From Dysgonomonas sp. ZJ279 (GTDB taxonomy: Bacteria; Bacteroidota; Bacteroidia; Bacteroidales; Dysgonomonadaceae), in the NCBI RefSeq assembly GCF_011039205.1, contig NZ_JAAKEL010000004.1, positions 62,001 to 126,000 of the forward strand: a stretch of 64,000 nucleotides of DNA, read 5' to 3'. A program made the translations under genes and the position numbers. The stretch's first letter is position 1. Each line of letters begins with the position of its first letter. A model generated the notes under the pieces. It did not search any database. It was not told the DNA's origin and saw only the letters and a program-made list of their open reading frames with translations. Positions 35,552-47,868 of this stretch are shown here, one piece after another.

Positions 35552-37315
35552 ATGAAAAAAATATATAATTTTTTAGCAGTAGCCTTGTGTAGCTTCTTCT
35601 TGATATCGTGCGATGATTACTACGATACAAAGAATGATCCTATAACCTTTGGCGATACCTATTTGAGTCTCGATCTCAATACCGATAAGGCTGTTTATAA
35701 ACCCGGTGAGACAGTTCATTTTTCATTGAAAGATAATCCCAGTAATAATTTGAAAGTACGGTACTCGTATTTGGGTGAAGTTATCAAGGAAGAAAACCTG
35801 TCAGGTAAATCGTGGACTTGGGTAGCTCCATCCGAAGATTTCAAGGGCTATCTGGTTGATATATATGAGTCAACAGACAGTAAAGAGATTATACATCAGA
35901 GTATTGGTATCGATGTCTCGTCAGACTGGAAGAAGTTTCCACGATACGGATTCCTTTCAGGATATGGAAAGTTGACAGATAGTCAAATAGAGAAAAACAT
36001 AGATGTACTGACCCGCTATCGTATCAATGGCATCCAATTTTACGATTGGATGAACGACCATCAACGACCATTGGCTGGTACAGTCGAAAGTCCTGCTGAT
36101 TCATGGATCGATTTAATAGGGCGTCCTAATTATCTTTCTACTGTAAAAGGATATATCAGTGCAGCTCATAATAAAGGTATGAAAGCGACATTCTACAATC
36201 TGGCTTTCGGTGCTTTAAGTAATGCGGCGGCAGATGGAGTAAAAGAAGAATGGTATATTTTCAAAGATGCAGATCATAATGAAAAAGATAATCACCATCT
36301 TGATGCTCCGTTTCGCAGTAGTGTTTATCTTACCAATCCTGCGAATACCGAATGGCAGAATTATCTGATACAACGAAACAAGGATGTGTACAGCGTATTC
36401 GATTTCGATGGCTATCATATCGATCAATTGGGTGACAGAGGTACTGTTTATGATTACAATGGCAATGTGGTTAAACTCCAGAATACCTATAAATCGTTTA
36501 TTGCAGCCATGAAACAGGCTAATCCGACAAAAAGTCTGGTGATGAATGCTGTTAATCAATTCGGACAAGAAGAGAGTATTGCCAAATCGGATGTCGATTT
36601 CTTATATACTGAAGTGTGGGATCCCAATAAATCGTTCGAACAACTAGTTCAAATCATCCAAAATAACGATACATATACCAATAATACGAAACGAACAGTT
36701 CTGGCTGCATACATGAATTATGACAAGTCGAACAGTGCAGGATTTGTAAATGCTCCGGGTGTATTATTGACTAATGCCGTGATTTTCTCGTTCGGTGCGT
36801 CTCATCTCGAATTAGGAGAGCATTATCTGGCAAACGAATACTTCCCGAACTCTAACTTGCAAATGAAGACGGAACTGAAGCAGTCGATGGTAACTTATTA
36901 TGACTTCTTGGTTGCCTATCAGAATATTTTGCGTGACGGTGGTACATTCACCACTTACAATCTGCAATGTACCAATTCTAAAATGGCATTGAATAGCTGG
37001 CCGGCTCAACAAGGTAATGTGGCGGTAGTAGGGAAGCGCTTTACCGATAAAGATGTATTGCATCTGATTAATTTTACCAACGCCAATACAATGGAGTGGA
37101 GAGATAAGAACGGAACCCAGGCAGAACCGGTTCTCATTGCTGATACTGAATTGAAAATGATTGCAGCAAAACCTGTAAAAAATATTTGGGTTGCATCGCC
37201 TGACACAAATAAGGGAGTTGCACAGAAAATTACGTTTAATCAAACGGGAAACGAAGTTGTATTTAACTTGCCATCTCTCAAATATTGGGATATGGTTGTT
37301 GTAGAATATCAATAA
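35552..37315 (+). CDS. GH66 dextranase-like lipoprotein
   Basis: An endo-acting alpha-1,6-glucanase of family GH66. The signal ends LISC, so it is a lipoprotein, probably on the cell surface. An N-terminal beta domain (DKAVYKPGETVHFSLKD) is followed by the TIM barrel from about residue 125. FDFDGYHIDQLGDRG carries the probable nucleophile Asp291 and FLYTEVWDP the probable acid/base Glu354. A C-terminal beta domain completes the 587 residues, close to the usual family length. It would cut dextran into isomalto-oligosaccharides for import. Cyclic-isomaltooligosaccharide synthases also belong to GH66 but carry an extra CBM35, which is absent here. The enzyme is the main reason to assign dextran to this locus. 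Confidence 0.9.
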   Translation: MKKIYNFLAVALCSFFLISCDDYYDTKNDPITFGDTYLSLDLNTDKAVYKPGETVHFSLKDNPSNNLKVRYSYLGEVIKEENLSGKSWTWVAPSEDFKGYLVDIYESTDSKEIIHQSIGIDVSSDWKKFPRYGFLSGYGKLTDSQIEKNIDVLTRYRINGIQFYDWMNDHQRPLAGTVESPADSWIDLIGRPNYLSTVKGYISAAHNKGMKATFYNLAFGALSNAAADGVKEEWYIFKDADHNEKDNHHLDAPFRSSVYLTNPANTEWQNYLIQRNKDVYSVFDFDGYHIDQLGDRGTVYDYNGNVVKLQNTYKSFIAAMKQANPTKSLVMNAVNQFGQEESIAKSDVDFLYTEVWDPNKSFEQLVQIIQNNDTYTNNTKRTVLAAYMNYDKSNSAGFVNAPGVLLTNAVIFSFGASHLELGEHYLANEYFPNSNLQMKTELKQSMVTYYDFLVAYQNILRDGGTFTTYNLQCTNSKMALNSWPAQQGNVAVVGKRFTDKDVLHLINFTNANTMEWRDKNGTQAEPVLIADTELKMIAAKPVKNIWVASPDTNKGVAQKITFNQTGNEVVFNLPSLKYWDMVVVEYQ

Positions 37316-37326
37316 AAACAAAATAA

Positions 37327-42049
<4,723 letters not shown>

Positions 42050-42078
42050 GGATATATCATTTAGTTTCATTGTAATAT

Positions 42079-42112
42079 AAATAAGTCTCAAGATTTTTCT
42101 TGGGACTTATTT
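42079..42112 (+). terminator. Intrinsic terminator of the glucan PUL
   Basis: A 15-bp stem (aaataagtctcaaga with tcttgggacttattt, one G-U pair) around a tttt loop begins 30 bp after the GH97 stop and is followed by a T-rich stretch. Confidence 0.8.
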
Positions 42113-42211
42113 ATTTTGAGTTCGTCTTGACTTTTAACCACAGAGTCGCACTGATCTCCGAAATTTTCTTCTAGCTTGTTTTTTATCTCTATGCTTTCCT
42201 TATCTGAACTT

Positions 42212-42246
42212 AAAAAAATAGGTGGACAATTTTAATTGTCCACCTA
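42212..42246 (-). terminator. Intrinsic terminator of the minus-strand FISUMP gene
   Basis: A perfect 12-bp stem (taggtggacaat with attgtccaccta) around a 4-nt loop. On the minus strand it is followed by seven T residues. It lies 90 bp past the stop of the gene at 42336-43775. Confidence 0.82.
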
Positions 42247-42335
42247 AAAAGATATAATTGATTTGTTTAATGAGTCAATCTACTTTCTTTTTCGACTAAG
42301 AATATAAGAGAAAAAGAAAGTACTTATATAAGTTC

Positions 42336-43775
42336 CTAATTTTTCTTACAACGTACACTGAATAAATCTACCCTAGCGCTCCATCCACGATGAGTGCCCC
42401 CATGTATAGCCTGTGAATTAATTTCAGTATAAAGAGAGCGACGCATACCGTCAGTTGCTCCAAAACTACTGGCTGACCAGAAATAGGCATTGTTTTCTTT
42501 GTAAGTGGGATTAGAAATATCAGCATTATAGTGCCCTGTTAAGTAAGCATCAAAGCCTCCTAAAAGAGCCGTGTTACTTTCTCCTCTCGTTGCAACTTTT
42601 CCGGCAAGAGCTGTTTTTGATTTCATTGCGCGCCCCAGACCATCAATACCACGCCAGTCCATATCGTCATAGCCGATCATCTTTGCTTCTCCTAAATCGG
42701 GTACATTACTAAACACACTGGTTTTTCTGATGATTCCGTTTTCGAGGTCAGTCCATTCCTGATCACTTGGCAGATGCCAGCCTGAAGGGCAAATACCTTG
42801 AATATTGACATCACTTTGATTACTACCGGCCTGATTGGCATCTCCGGGATTGGGTGTTTGCCCTGCTCCTGATCCTACATTGATACTGGCGTACCAATTG
42901 TATAGCAAGCCATAAAGATTGGCCGGATCACTACTTAACATTTGGTAATGAGGGGTTCCAACAGGCATACTTTCCGAAAACTGAAGAATGTCTGTTCCAT
43001 TAGGCATTTTTGTTGTATTCAGGTGCTGAGTCATCCAAATACCATCTGTAAATACTTTCTCTGTTTGGGTTATGTTTTCTACACTGGTCCATGCCGGATT
43101 AGATACGGGATCACAACTATTATTGCGTTTCACAATATATGACCTTGTTATGGTTTTATATCCTACATAAAAACGGGAGGTGGTATATGTGCGACTTTCC
43201 GTACCTCTGGTATCTTGCAAATCGGGAGTGTTATTGGTTGTATTGTGTCCTAAGTTATATTTTCCTGCTAATCGGTCAGCCTGTTTATCTAGCGACCAAC
43301 CATCAGATACTGAAGGGTCCAAGTATTGAAATCCGCGCACAATAGGTTGAGTGTTATCTAATTCTTTTACTTCGATTGGAGCGGCATAGGATGCTATTGG
43401 TTGCCAAAATTCACCATCCCAAACATGCATGCCGGGACATATACGATTAGTTTGGTTTTCAACAGTATTCACGTTATATACCAATAAGCCAATGTGTTCA
43501 TTTCTATCCCAGATGTCGGCAGTTGTTGTACCATCAAGAGTTGGAGCCATATTGGTCTCCCCACCTGCGACATCAATAGTTAAAGACTTGAGTGATATTC
43601 GTGGCATACCCAGCCCTTTGTTTGAGGAACCATCAGCGTTTTCTTTTAGATCGAGCAATGCTCCTGTATTAGGGGTTACATGACTTCCGATAGTAGCTTG
43701 AGCATTTGCTACTATAGAGGAAATTAAAAACAGCACGAAGTATACCCAAAAATGTTTTGTAAAGTTCTTTTTCAT
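42336..43775 (-). CDS. Secreted FISUMP-domain protein
   Basis: A 479-residue exported protein (signal WVYFVLFLISSIVANAQ). The mature start ATIGSHVTPNTGALLDLKE plus GLGMPRISLKSL is shared with the protein at 46325. A middle region of about residues 130-230 has no match I know (SRTYTTSRFYVGYKTITRSYIV). The C-terminus is a FISUMP domain (Fibrobacter succinogenes major paralogous domain): WMTQHLNTTKMPNGTDI, GICPSGWHLPSDQEWTDLE and a final SARVDLFSVRCKKN. Such proteins are cell-surface or secreted, with unknown function. A TACTTTTG -7-like element lies upstream (43838-43831). Confidence 0.85.
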   Translation of the reverse strand: MKKNFTKHFWVYFVLFLISSIVANAQATIGSHVTPNTGALLDLKENADGSSNKGLGMPRISLKSLTIDVAGGETNMAPTLDGTTTADIWDRNEHIGLLVYNVNTVENQTNRICPGMHVWDGEFWQPIASYAAPIEVKELDNTQPIVRGFQYLDPSVSDGWSLDKQADRLAGKYNLGHNTTNNTPDLQDTRGTESRTYTTSRFYVGYKTITRSYIVKRNNSCDPVSNPAWTSVENITQTEKVFTDGIWMTQHLNTTKMPNGTDILQFSESMPVGTPHYQMLSSDPANLYGLLYNWYASINVGSGAGQTPNPGDANQAGSNQSDVNIQGICPSGWHLPSDQEWTDLENGIIRKTSVFSNVPDLGEAKMIGYDDMDWRGIDGLGRAMKSKTALAGKVATRGESNTALLGGFDAYLTGHYNADISNPTYKENNAYFWSASSFGATDGMRRSLYTEINSQAIHGGTHRGWSARVDLFSVRCKKN

Positions 43776-43830
43776 ATTAAAAAGCTACGTTGAATGTAAG
43801 TTTATGTTATTGATTACTCCAATCGGCGGA

Positions 43831-43838
43831 CAAAAGTA
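43831..43838 (-). promoter_or_regulatory. Candidate -7 element of the minus-strand FISUMP gene
   Basis: On the minus strand TACTTTTG fits TAnnTTTG 56 bp before the start at 43775. The -33 position reads TTTT. The 355-bp stretch from 43839 to the terminator at 44123 and the histone gene stop shows no open frame. Confidence 0.35.
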
Positions 43839-44122
43839 CAAAAAAAAGAATAAGAAAAAAAGTTAACTGCATTCTCGTCTTAATTTAACATTCAATTCTA
43901 TCACTCCATATACGAAGACTATGTTGGAATTATAAGTGGTGGAAAGAAAAATATTCTGATTGTTTTTTGTTGTTACACGTTTGATTATAAACTGATCTAT
44001 TTCTGTTTAAGTGTTTGATTTTGATTTGTTTATATATTTACAACCAAACCATTATAAATATATGTATAATATTGGCTACAAAGTTAACGTGACAGTAATC
44101 TCTTTGTATTTATTCAAAATAT

Positions 44123-44149
44123 AAAAAAAGGTCGGAATTTCTTCCGACC
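44123..44149 (-). terminator. Intrinsic terminator of the histone-H1-like gene
   Basis: A perfect 8-bp stem (GGTCGGAA with TTCCGACC) closed by a GAAA tetraloop on the minus strand and followed by seven T residues. It starts 45 bp after the stop at 44194. Confidence 0.9.
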
Positions 44150-44193
44150 ACTAGTGACCTTTCGATCACCTTAAAACAAAATGTAAAATTATA

Positions 44194-44367
44194 TTACTTT
44201 GAAGCTTCTATTGAAGTCTTTCTGAATTCTTTCAAAGCTTTTTCTATTGCTAAGGAAGCCTTTCTTGCACGAGTTCCGGCTGCTTTGTTTCCACTTTCTA
44301 CTTGTTGCGTAGCGTCTTTAGTAAAATCTGCAAATAATTGGTTTAAATTCTCTAGTTGTTGTTTCAT
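44194..44367 (-). CDS. Histone-H1-like small basic protein
   Basis: A 57-residue protein: MKQQLENLNQLFADFTKD at the start, then NKAAGTRARKASLAIEKALK and EFRKTSIEASK at the end. The helix rich in Lys, Arg and Ala matches the short histone-H1 (Hc1-like) proteins annotated across Bacteroidetes, thought to bind DNA. It is a single-gene unit with its own promoter and terminator. An ATG two codons upstream (44373, MIM) is possible, but MKQQL fits the family start. No Shine-Dalgarno sequence precedes it; the leader is A/T only. Confidence 0.88.
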   Translation of the reverse strand: MKQQLENLNQLFADFTKDATQQVESGNKAAGTRARKASLAIEKALKEFRKTSIEASK

Positions 44368-44396
44368 AATCATTTTTTTTTATTTAAAAATTCGGT

Positions 44397-44427
44397 CAAA
44401 GATAATTTGAAGTAGAAAATAAACAAA
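44397..44427 (-). promoter_or_regulatory. Consensus Bacteroidetes promoter of the histone-H1-like gene
   Basis: On the minus strand TTTG (44427-44424), a spacer of exactly 19 bases and TATCTTTG (44404-44397) fit the Bacteroides TTTG-N19-TAnnTTTG consensus perfectly. The start codon lies 30 bases downstream. This is the best match to the consensus in the window. Confidence 0.85.
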
Positions 44428-45242
44428 GTAACACTAGTTTTAGTTTTTAACAATGTAGTTTATTTTAATAAGATCCGCTTTTGAAACTGGATATTCTACT
44501 TCATATAAGATGTCGATATCAAAATTATCATTCTGATTTTTTCATTCAAATATGTATATTAGCAAATCAAATAAATACTTGGGGGATAGCTTATGCAAAA
44601 GATAACTGGAACATATATTATAGAGGTAAAATAATCAGAGATTATAATTGAGTCTTTGGGACTCCTCGGAATTAGGATATGTTAAAAAAATGCGAATTAT
44701 CGTGGTTCAAAGGGTTTGATTAACACAAGCTTTACAAAACTGCACAAAGGCTTAGTACAAGCTTTCTTTCTACATTATTTCTTGCCTGTATTGACAATTC
44801 AAATATTGCTTTTATACCGTTTTAACTTCTGATATTTTGTGAAAAGTGATACTTCAGTTATAATTAATTGTCCGTAAAGCTTGGCTAAATTGTAGCGAGT
44901 AAAGGAATGGAGAGTATAGCGATGGCTCAAAATAACAAAATAGATAAAGTCTCACATGTGAGACTTTGTTGATTCGATCAAATATAAAGATTAATAAAAT
45001 TCAATAGGCACACAAAGAGGTGATTAATGTCTAGACAAGCTGCTGAAACGGATTAATGTAATCTTAATAGTTAGATTTAGTTCCTCATTAACGAGACTTT
45101 TATTTGATTGTGTCCGATATTCGAAACGATTAGTGGCCTCAACTTGCTTATAAAGGAACAACTGGACGCTTTCAATCATTTCTTTATTATATATGTTTGT
45201 ACCGTTTTACAAGACTCCGATATGTAGGAAATAAATAGCTTT
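44428..45242. other. Long intergenic region without a credible gene
   Basis: About 815 bp between the histone promoter and the regulator gene. Only trivial open frames occur (for example MQKITGTYIIEVK near 44593). It contains the 22-bp palindrome at 44946-44967. Decayed genes or an unrecognised RNA gene remain possible, and I see no conserved RNA structure. Confidence 0.5.
44946..44967. promoter_or_regulatory. Perfect 22-bp palindrome, candidate operator
   Basis: aaagtctcacatgtgagacttt is a perfect palindrome with no loop, 276 bp upstream of the lone regulator gene. Loop-free symmetry favours a dimeric protein-binding site over a terminator. Confidence 0.5.
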
Positions 45243-46214
45243 ATGGCACAGTTGGAATTTAATAAGAGAATAGTAGAGGAAATTCAAAGAACTTTGCCCG
45301 AAGGAATAACTTTAGCAACTGTTTTATTGGAAGCATTACCTCTTGGAAAAGAAAGTGTTTACAGAAGACTAAGGGGGGAGGTTTCATTTTCTTTGGAAGA
45401 AACAGCATTACTATCTAGGAAGTTTAATTTCTCGATGGATAAAATTCTTAATTATCATGCTGAGAATGTATCTTTCAATTTAGATGCCCATGAGCCTCAC
45501 TTTGAAGTCGAACTTTACACACATAGACTATCTGTTTGCATCAATTTTTTCAAGAAAATGACAACATACTCCGATTCTGAAGCTAGGTATGCTCTTAATA
45601 CCTTGCCTTTCGTATTTTATCTGGAGTGCCCCCATCTTTCACGATTTCAGTATTTTAAATGGCTACATCAATTAGGGAAGTCTTCCTATAATACTAGTTA
45701 TAATGAGGTAGTTATCCCTCCGACCATATTTGAATTACAAAAACAATTTGTTAGAGAAGCTCAAAATATTAATTCTTCCGTACTAATATTAGACCAAAAT
45801 GTATTCACGTCTTTACAATATGATATAGAGTATTTCTATCAATTGCAATTAATAAGTGGGGACGATTTGCAATTGATTAAACAAGAGATTCTTGATTTAA
45901 TTGGTTATGTAGAAGATATTGCAGAAAGTGGAACTTACAGCACAGGAGAAAAGTTTTTTATATATCTATCTAACATCAATATAGAAGCATCATATAGTCA
46001 TTTTCAATATGCAGATAATCAATATGCACATCTTAGATTATATGGAATAAGCGGTGTGGATACCCAATCAGCCCAAAGCTGTGAAAAACAGAAGGAGTGG
46101 ATTGACTCAATTAGAAGACACTCTACTTTAATATCGGCTAGCGGACAAGTATATAGGTACGAGTATTTTAGAAAGCAAAGGGAGTCAGTAAACTCGATGG
46201 GAAATATATTATAA
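45243..46214 (+). CDS. Putative HTH transcriptional regulator, Bacteroidetes-specific
   Basis: A 323-residue protein. Residues 15-65 look like a Cro/C1-type helix-turn-helix: RTLPEGITLATVLLEALPLGKESVYRRLRGEVSFSLEETALLSRKFNFSMDKIL. The arrangement of GKESVYRRLRGEVxFxLEE recurs in uncharacterised Bacteroidetes regulators that I recall. The remaining 250 residues are mostly helical with aromatic patches (FVFYLECPHLSRFQYFKWLHQL) and no recognised ligand domain or membrane segment. It stands alone between two FISUMP-domain genes and is 110 bp upstream of the second, which it may control. Function beyond DNA binding is unknown. Confidence 0.65.
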   Translation: MAQLEFNKRIVEEIQRTLPEGITLATVLLEALPLGKESVYRRLRGEVSFSLEETALLSRKFNFSMDKILNYHAENVSFNLDAHEPHFEVELYTHRLSVCINFFKKMTTYSDSEARYALNTLPFVFYLECPHLSRFQYFKWLHQLGKSSYNTSYNEVVIPPTIFELQKQFVREAQNINSSVLILDQNVFTSLQYDIEYFYQLQLISGDDLQLIKQEILDLIGYVEDIAESGTYSTGEKFFIYLSNINIEASYSHFQYADNQYAHLRLYGISGVDTQSAQSCEKQKEWIDSIRRHSTLISASGQVYRYEYFRKQRESVNSMGNIL

Positions 46215-46324
46215 ATAGAGCCGAGAACAAATTATGTTATAGTTATACAAACTATAACTTTTCGCTTAGGCTTCGACACAATAATACACTATATAATTTA
46301 CAAACAAATTTTACACATAGAGAA

Positions 46325-47404
46325 ATGAAGTACATTAAAATTTATTTATTATTATTTACACTGTTTTTACAAAATATACTTTGGGCTCAGGTTACGATCG
46401 GCTCTGGCGAAAAAGCTACAGATGGAGCATTGCTAGACTTAAAAGAAGTGCCTTCGACTAACCAGACAACTTCGACCAAAGGATTGCTTCTTCCTAGGGT
46501 TATAATACCTGATTTAAAAATCTTACAGATGGGAGATAATAAAATTGAAAATACTAATGATGCATGGCTTAAGCATTCAGGATTAATGGTTTATAATGTT
46601 AAGAGAGATGATTGTGCCAATGTTATGCCGGGAGTACACTTGTGGGGCGGCAGCGAATGGTTACCTCTGGGTGAAGCTTCTAAATTTATTGGAGAAACAG
46701 AGGTGTTAACCGATGTGAGAGGTAGCGAAGTGGTTAATTATCAAATTGGCAGATTCAAATCAGCGAATACAGATGCCGGTTGGTGGATGTTAGAAAACGT
46801 GAGAGCTACAAAATGGGCCGATGGAACGAGTACAGATCTTGAATTTACAATTCCTAGTGAGACAAATATGGGTAACGGTGACGAGCCGTTGTACACTTAT
46901 CCTATGGCTGATCCGGCTAAGGTAAGCGAGCACGGCTTTTTTTATAATTATGCTGCTGCATCACGTAAAGCGCCTGTTTACGTTGAGCAATTTCCCGATA
47001 AAGTTCAAGGCATTTGTCCTGATGGCTGGCATTTACCCTCTCAGGATGATTGGCATACACTGTTTCGTGCAATCACCGAAAATCCTTGTCAATTTTCGCG
47101 TAGTTCAGTGAACGCAAATTATGCAGGAAATGCTCAGAAAATGGATGTAACGCCTTTAGGGAAAAGTAGACCAATGAAGGAAGGGGGCTTCAATGCTGTG
47201 CTGACAGGAGCTGTATATGCCAATGGTGCCGCAACAAATATTGATTCTTATGGATATTATTGGAATAGATATCCCTCTATTTCGGGCGGATACGAAGTAT
47301 TGGGAGCACTTACATTCGTTTTTTATACAGCAACCCAGCATGGAATTAGGCTTATGGCTGCCAGTTACTATTTGCCTGTGCGCTGTGTGAAAGATGTTCA
47401 ATAA
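46325..47404 (+). CDS. Secreted FISUMP-domain protein (second copy)
   Basis: A 359-residue exported protein (signal LLLFTLFLQNILWAQ). The mature start VTIGSGEKATDGALLDLKE and KGLLLPRVIIPDL match the protein at 42336-43775. The C-terminal FISUMP domain shows WWMLENVRATKWADGTS, VQGICPDGWHLPSQDDWHTLF and a final YYLPVRCVKDVQ. It lacks the roughly 100-residue middle region of its relative. A pair of related surface proteins beside a regulator suggests a small regulated surface module. Function unknown. Confidence 0.85.
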   Translation: MKYIKIYLLLFTLFLQNILWAQVTIGSGEKATDGALLDLKEVPSTNQTTSTKGLLLPRVIIPDLKILQMGDNKIENTNDAWLKHSGLMVYNVKRDDCANVMPGVHLWGGSEWLPLGEASKFIGETEVLTDVRGSEVVNYQIGRFKSANTDAGWWMLENVRATKWADGTSTDLEFTIPSETNMGNGDEPLYTYPMADPAKVSEHGFFYNYAAASRKAPVYVEQFPDKVQGICPDGWHLPSQDDWHTLFRAITENPCQFSRSSVNANYAGNAQKMDVTPLGKSRPMKEGGFNAVLTGAVYANGAATNIDSYGYYWNRYPSISGGYEVLGALTFVFYTATQHGIRLMAASYYLPVRCVKDVQ

Positions 47405-47520
47405 TTAGAGAAATATGCAATAAATACAAACAAATAATCTTAGAATACTGCAATTAGCAGCCTTTTATTCTTATGATTATTTGATAGAGTTCAGGAGTAA
47501 TTATTTTCTCCGTACCAAGA

Positions 47521-47545
47521 AAAGTGGCTGTCTAAGCCACTTTTC
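47521..47545 (+). terminator. Intrinsic terminator after the second FISUMP gene
   Basis: A perfect 10-bp stem (aaaagtggct with agccactttt) and a 5-nt loop begins 117 bp past the stop. It is followed by cttgcttt, a modest T-tail. Confidence 0.75.
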
Positions 47546-47712
47546 TTGCTTTAAAACTATTTCTAGCGTAAATATCATTTATTTATTCCTGCTCCCTGTT
47601 TACTGAATTGATACTTTTCAGATTAGTATTAAATATTGAGAATAAACAAGTTGAATTATTTAGATATTGGAAAGTGTACAAAACTCAAGTAAATAATACT
47701 CTAATATAGACT

Positions 47713-47736
47713 AAGTTAGAAATGCATTTCTAACTT
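47713..47736. promoter_or_regulatory. Perfect 24-bp palindrome, candidate operator
   Basis: A loop-free perfect palindrome: aagttagaaatg followed by its reverse complement. It lies 133 bp before the first gene of the second PUL-type locus and is followed by further repeats at 47761-47815. Confidence 0.55.
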
Positions 47737-47760
47737 TTCCATTTATTAACTAACTTTCTG

Positions 47761-47815
47761 GTATCTTATCATTGGCTATGGTAAAATACTATAACTATTG
47801 GCTAAAATAAGATAC
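47761..47815. promoter_or_regulatory. Composite repeat array, candidate regulator-binding region
   Basis: Two direct copies of ATTGGCTA (47771-47778 and 47797-47804, 26 bp apart) are flanked by an inverted pair GTATCTTAT (47761-47769) and ATAAGATAC (47807-47815). A TATATTTG -7-like element follows at 47837-47844 and the start codon is at 47869. Direct repeats are typical of AraC-type sites, and an AraC-type regulator is encoded 3 kb downstream. Confidence 0.5.
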
Positions 47816-47836
47816 AAAATGATTATAGATGAATTT

Positions 47837-47844
47837 TATATTTG
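47837..47844 (+). promoter_or_regulatory. Candidate -7 element of the M24-like gene
   Basis: TATATTTG fits TAnnTTTG 25 bp before the start codon at 47869. No -33 TTTG is found at 19 bp, consistent with activator dependence. It sits just after the repeat array. Confidence 0.4.
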
Positions 47845-47868
47845 TAAAACATATATTCTTATACAACC

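Noticed and set aside
42121-42135. Mobile-element remnant sharing 15 nt with 15906-15920
   Set aside because: The shared stretch is short and has no other mobile-element feature around it.
44580-44640. Short coding sequence MQKITGTYIIEVK
   Set aside because: Only 13 codons, with no family resemblance or coding bias.
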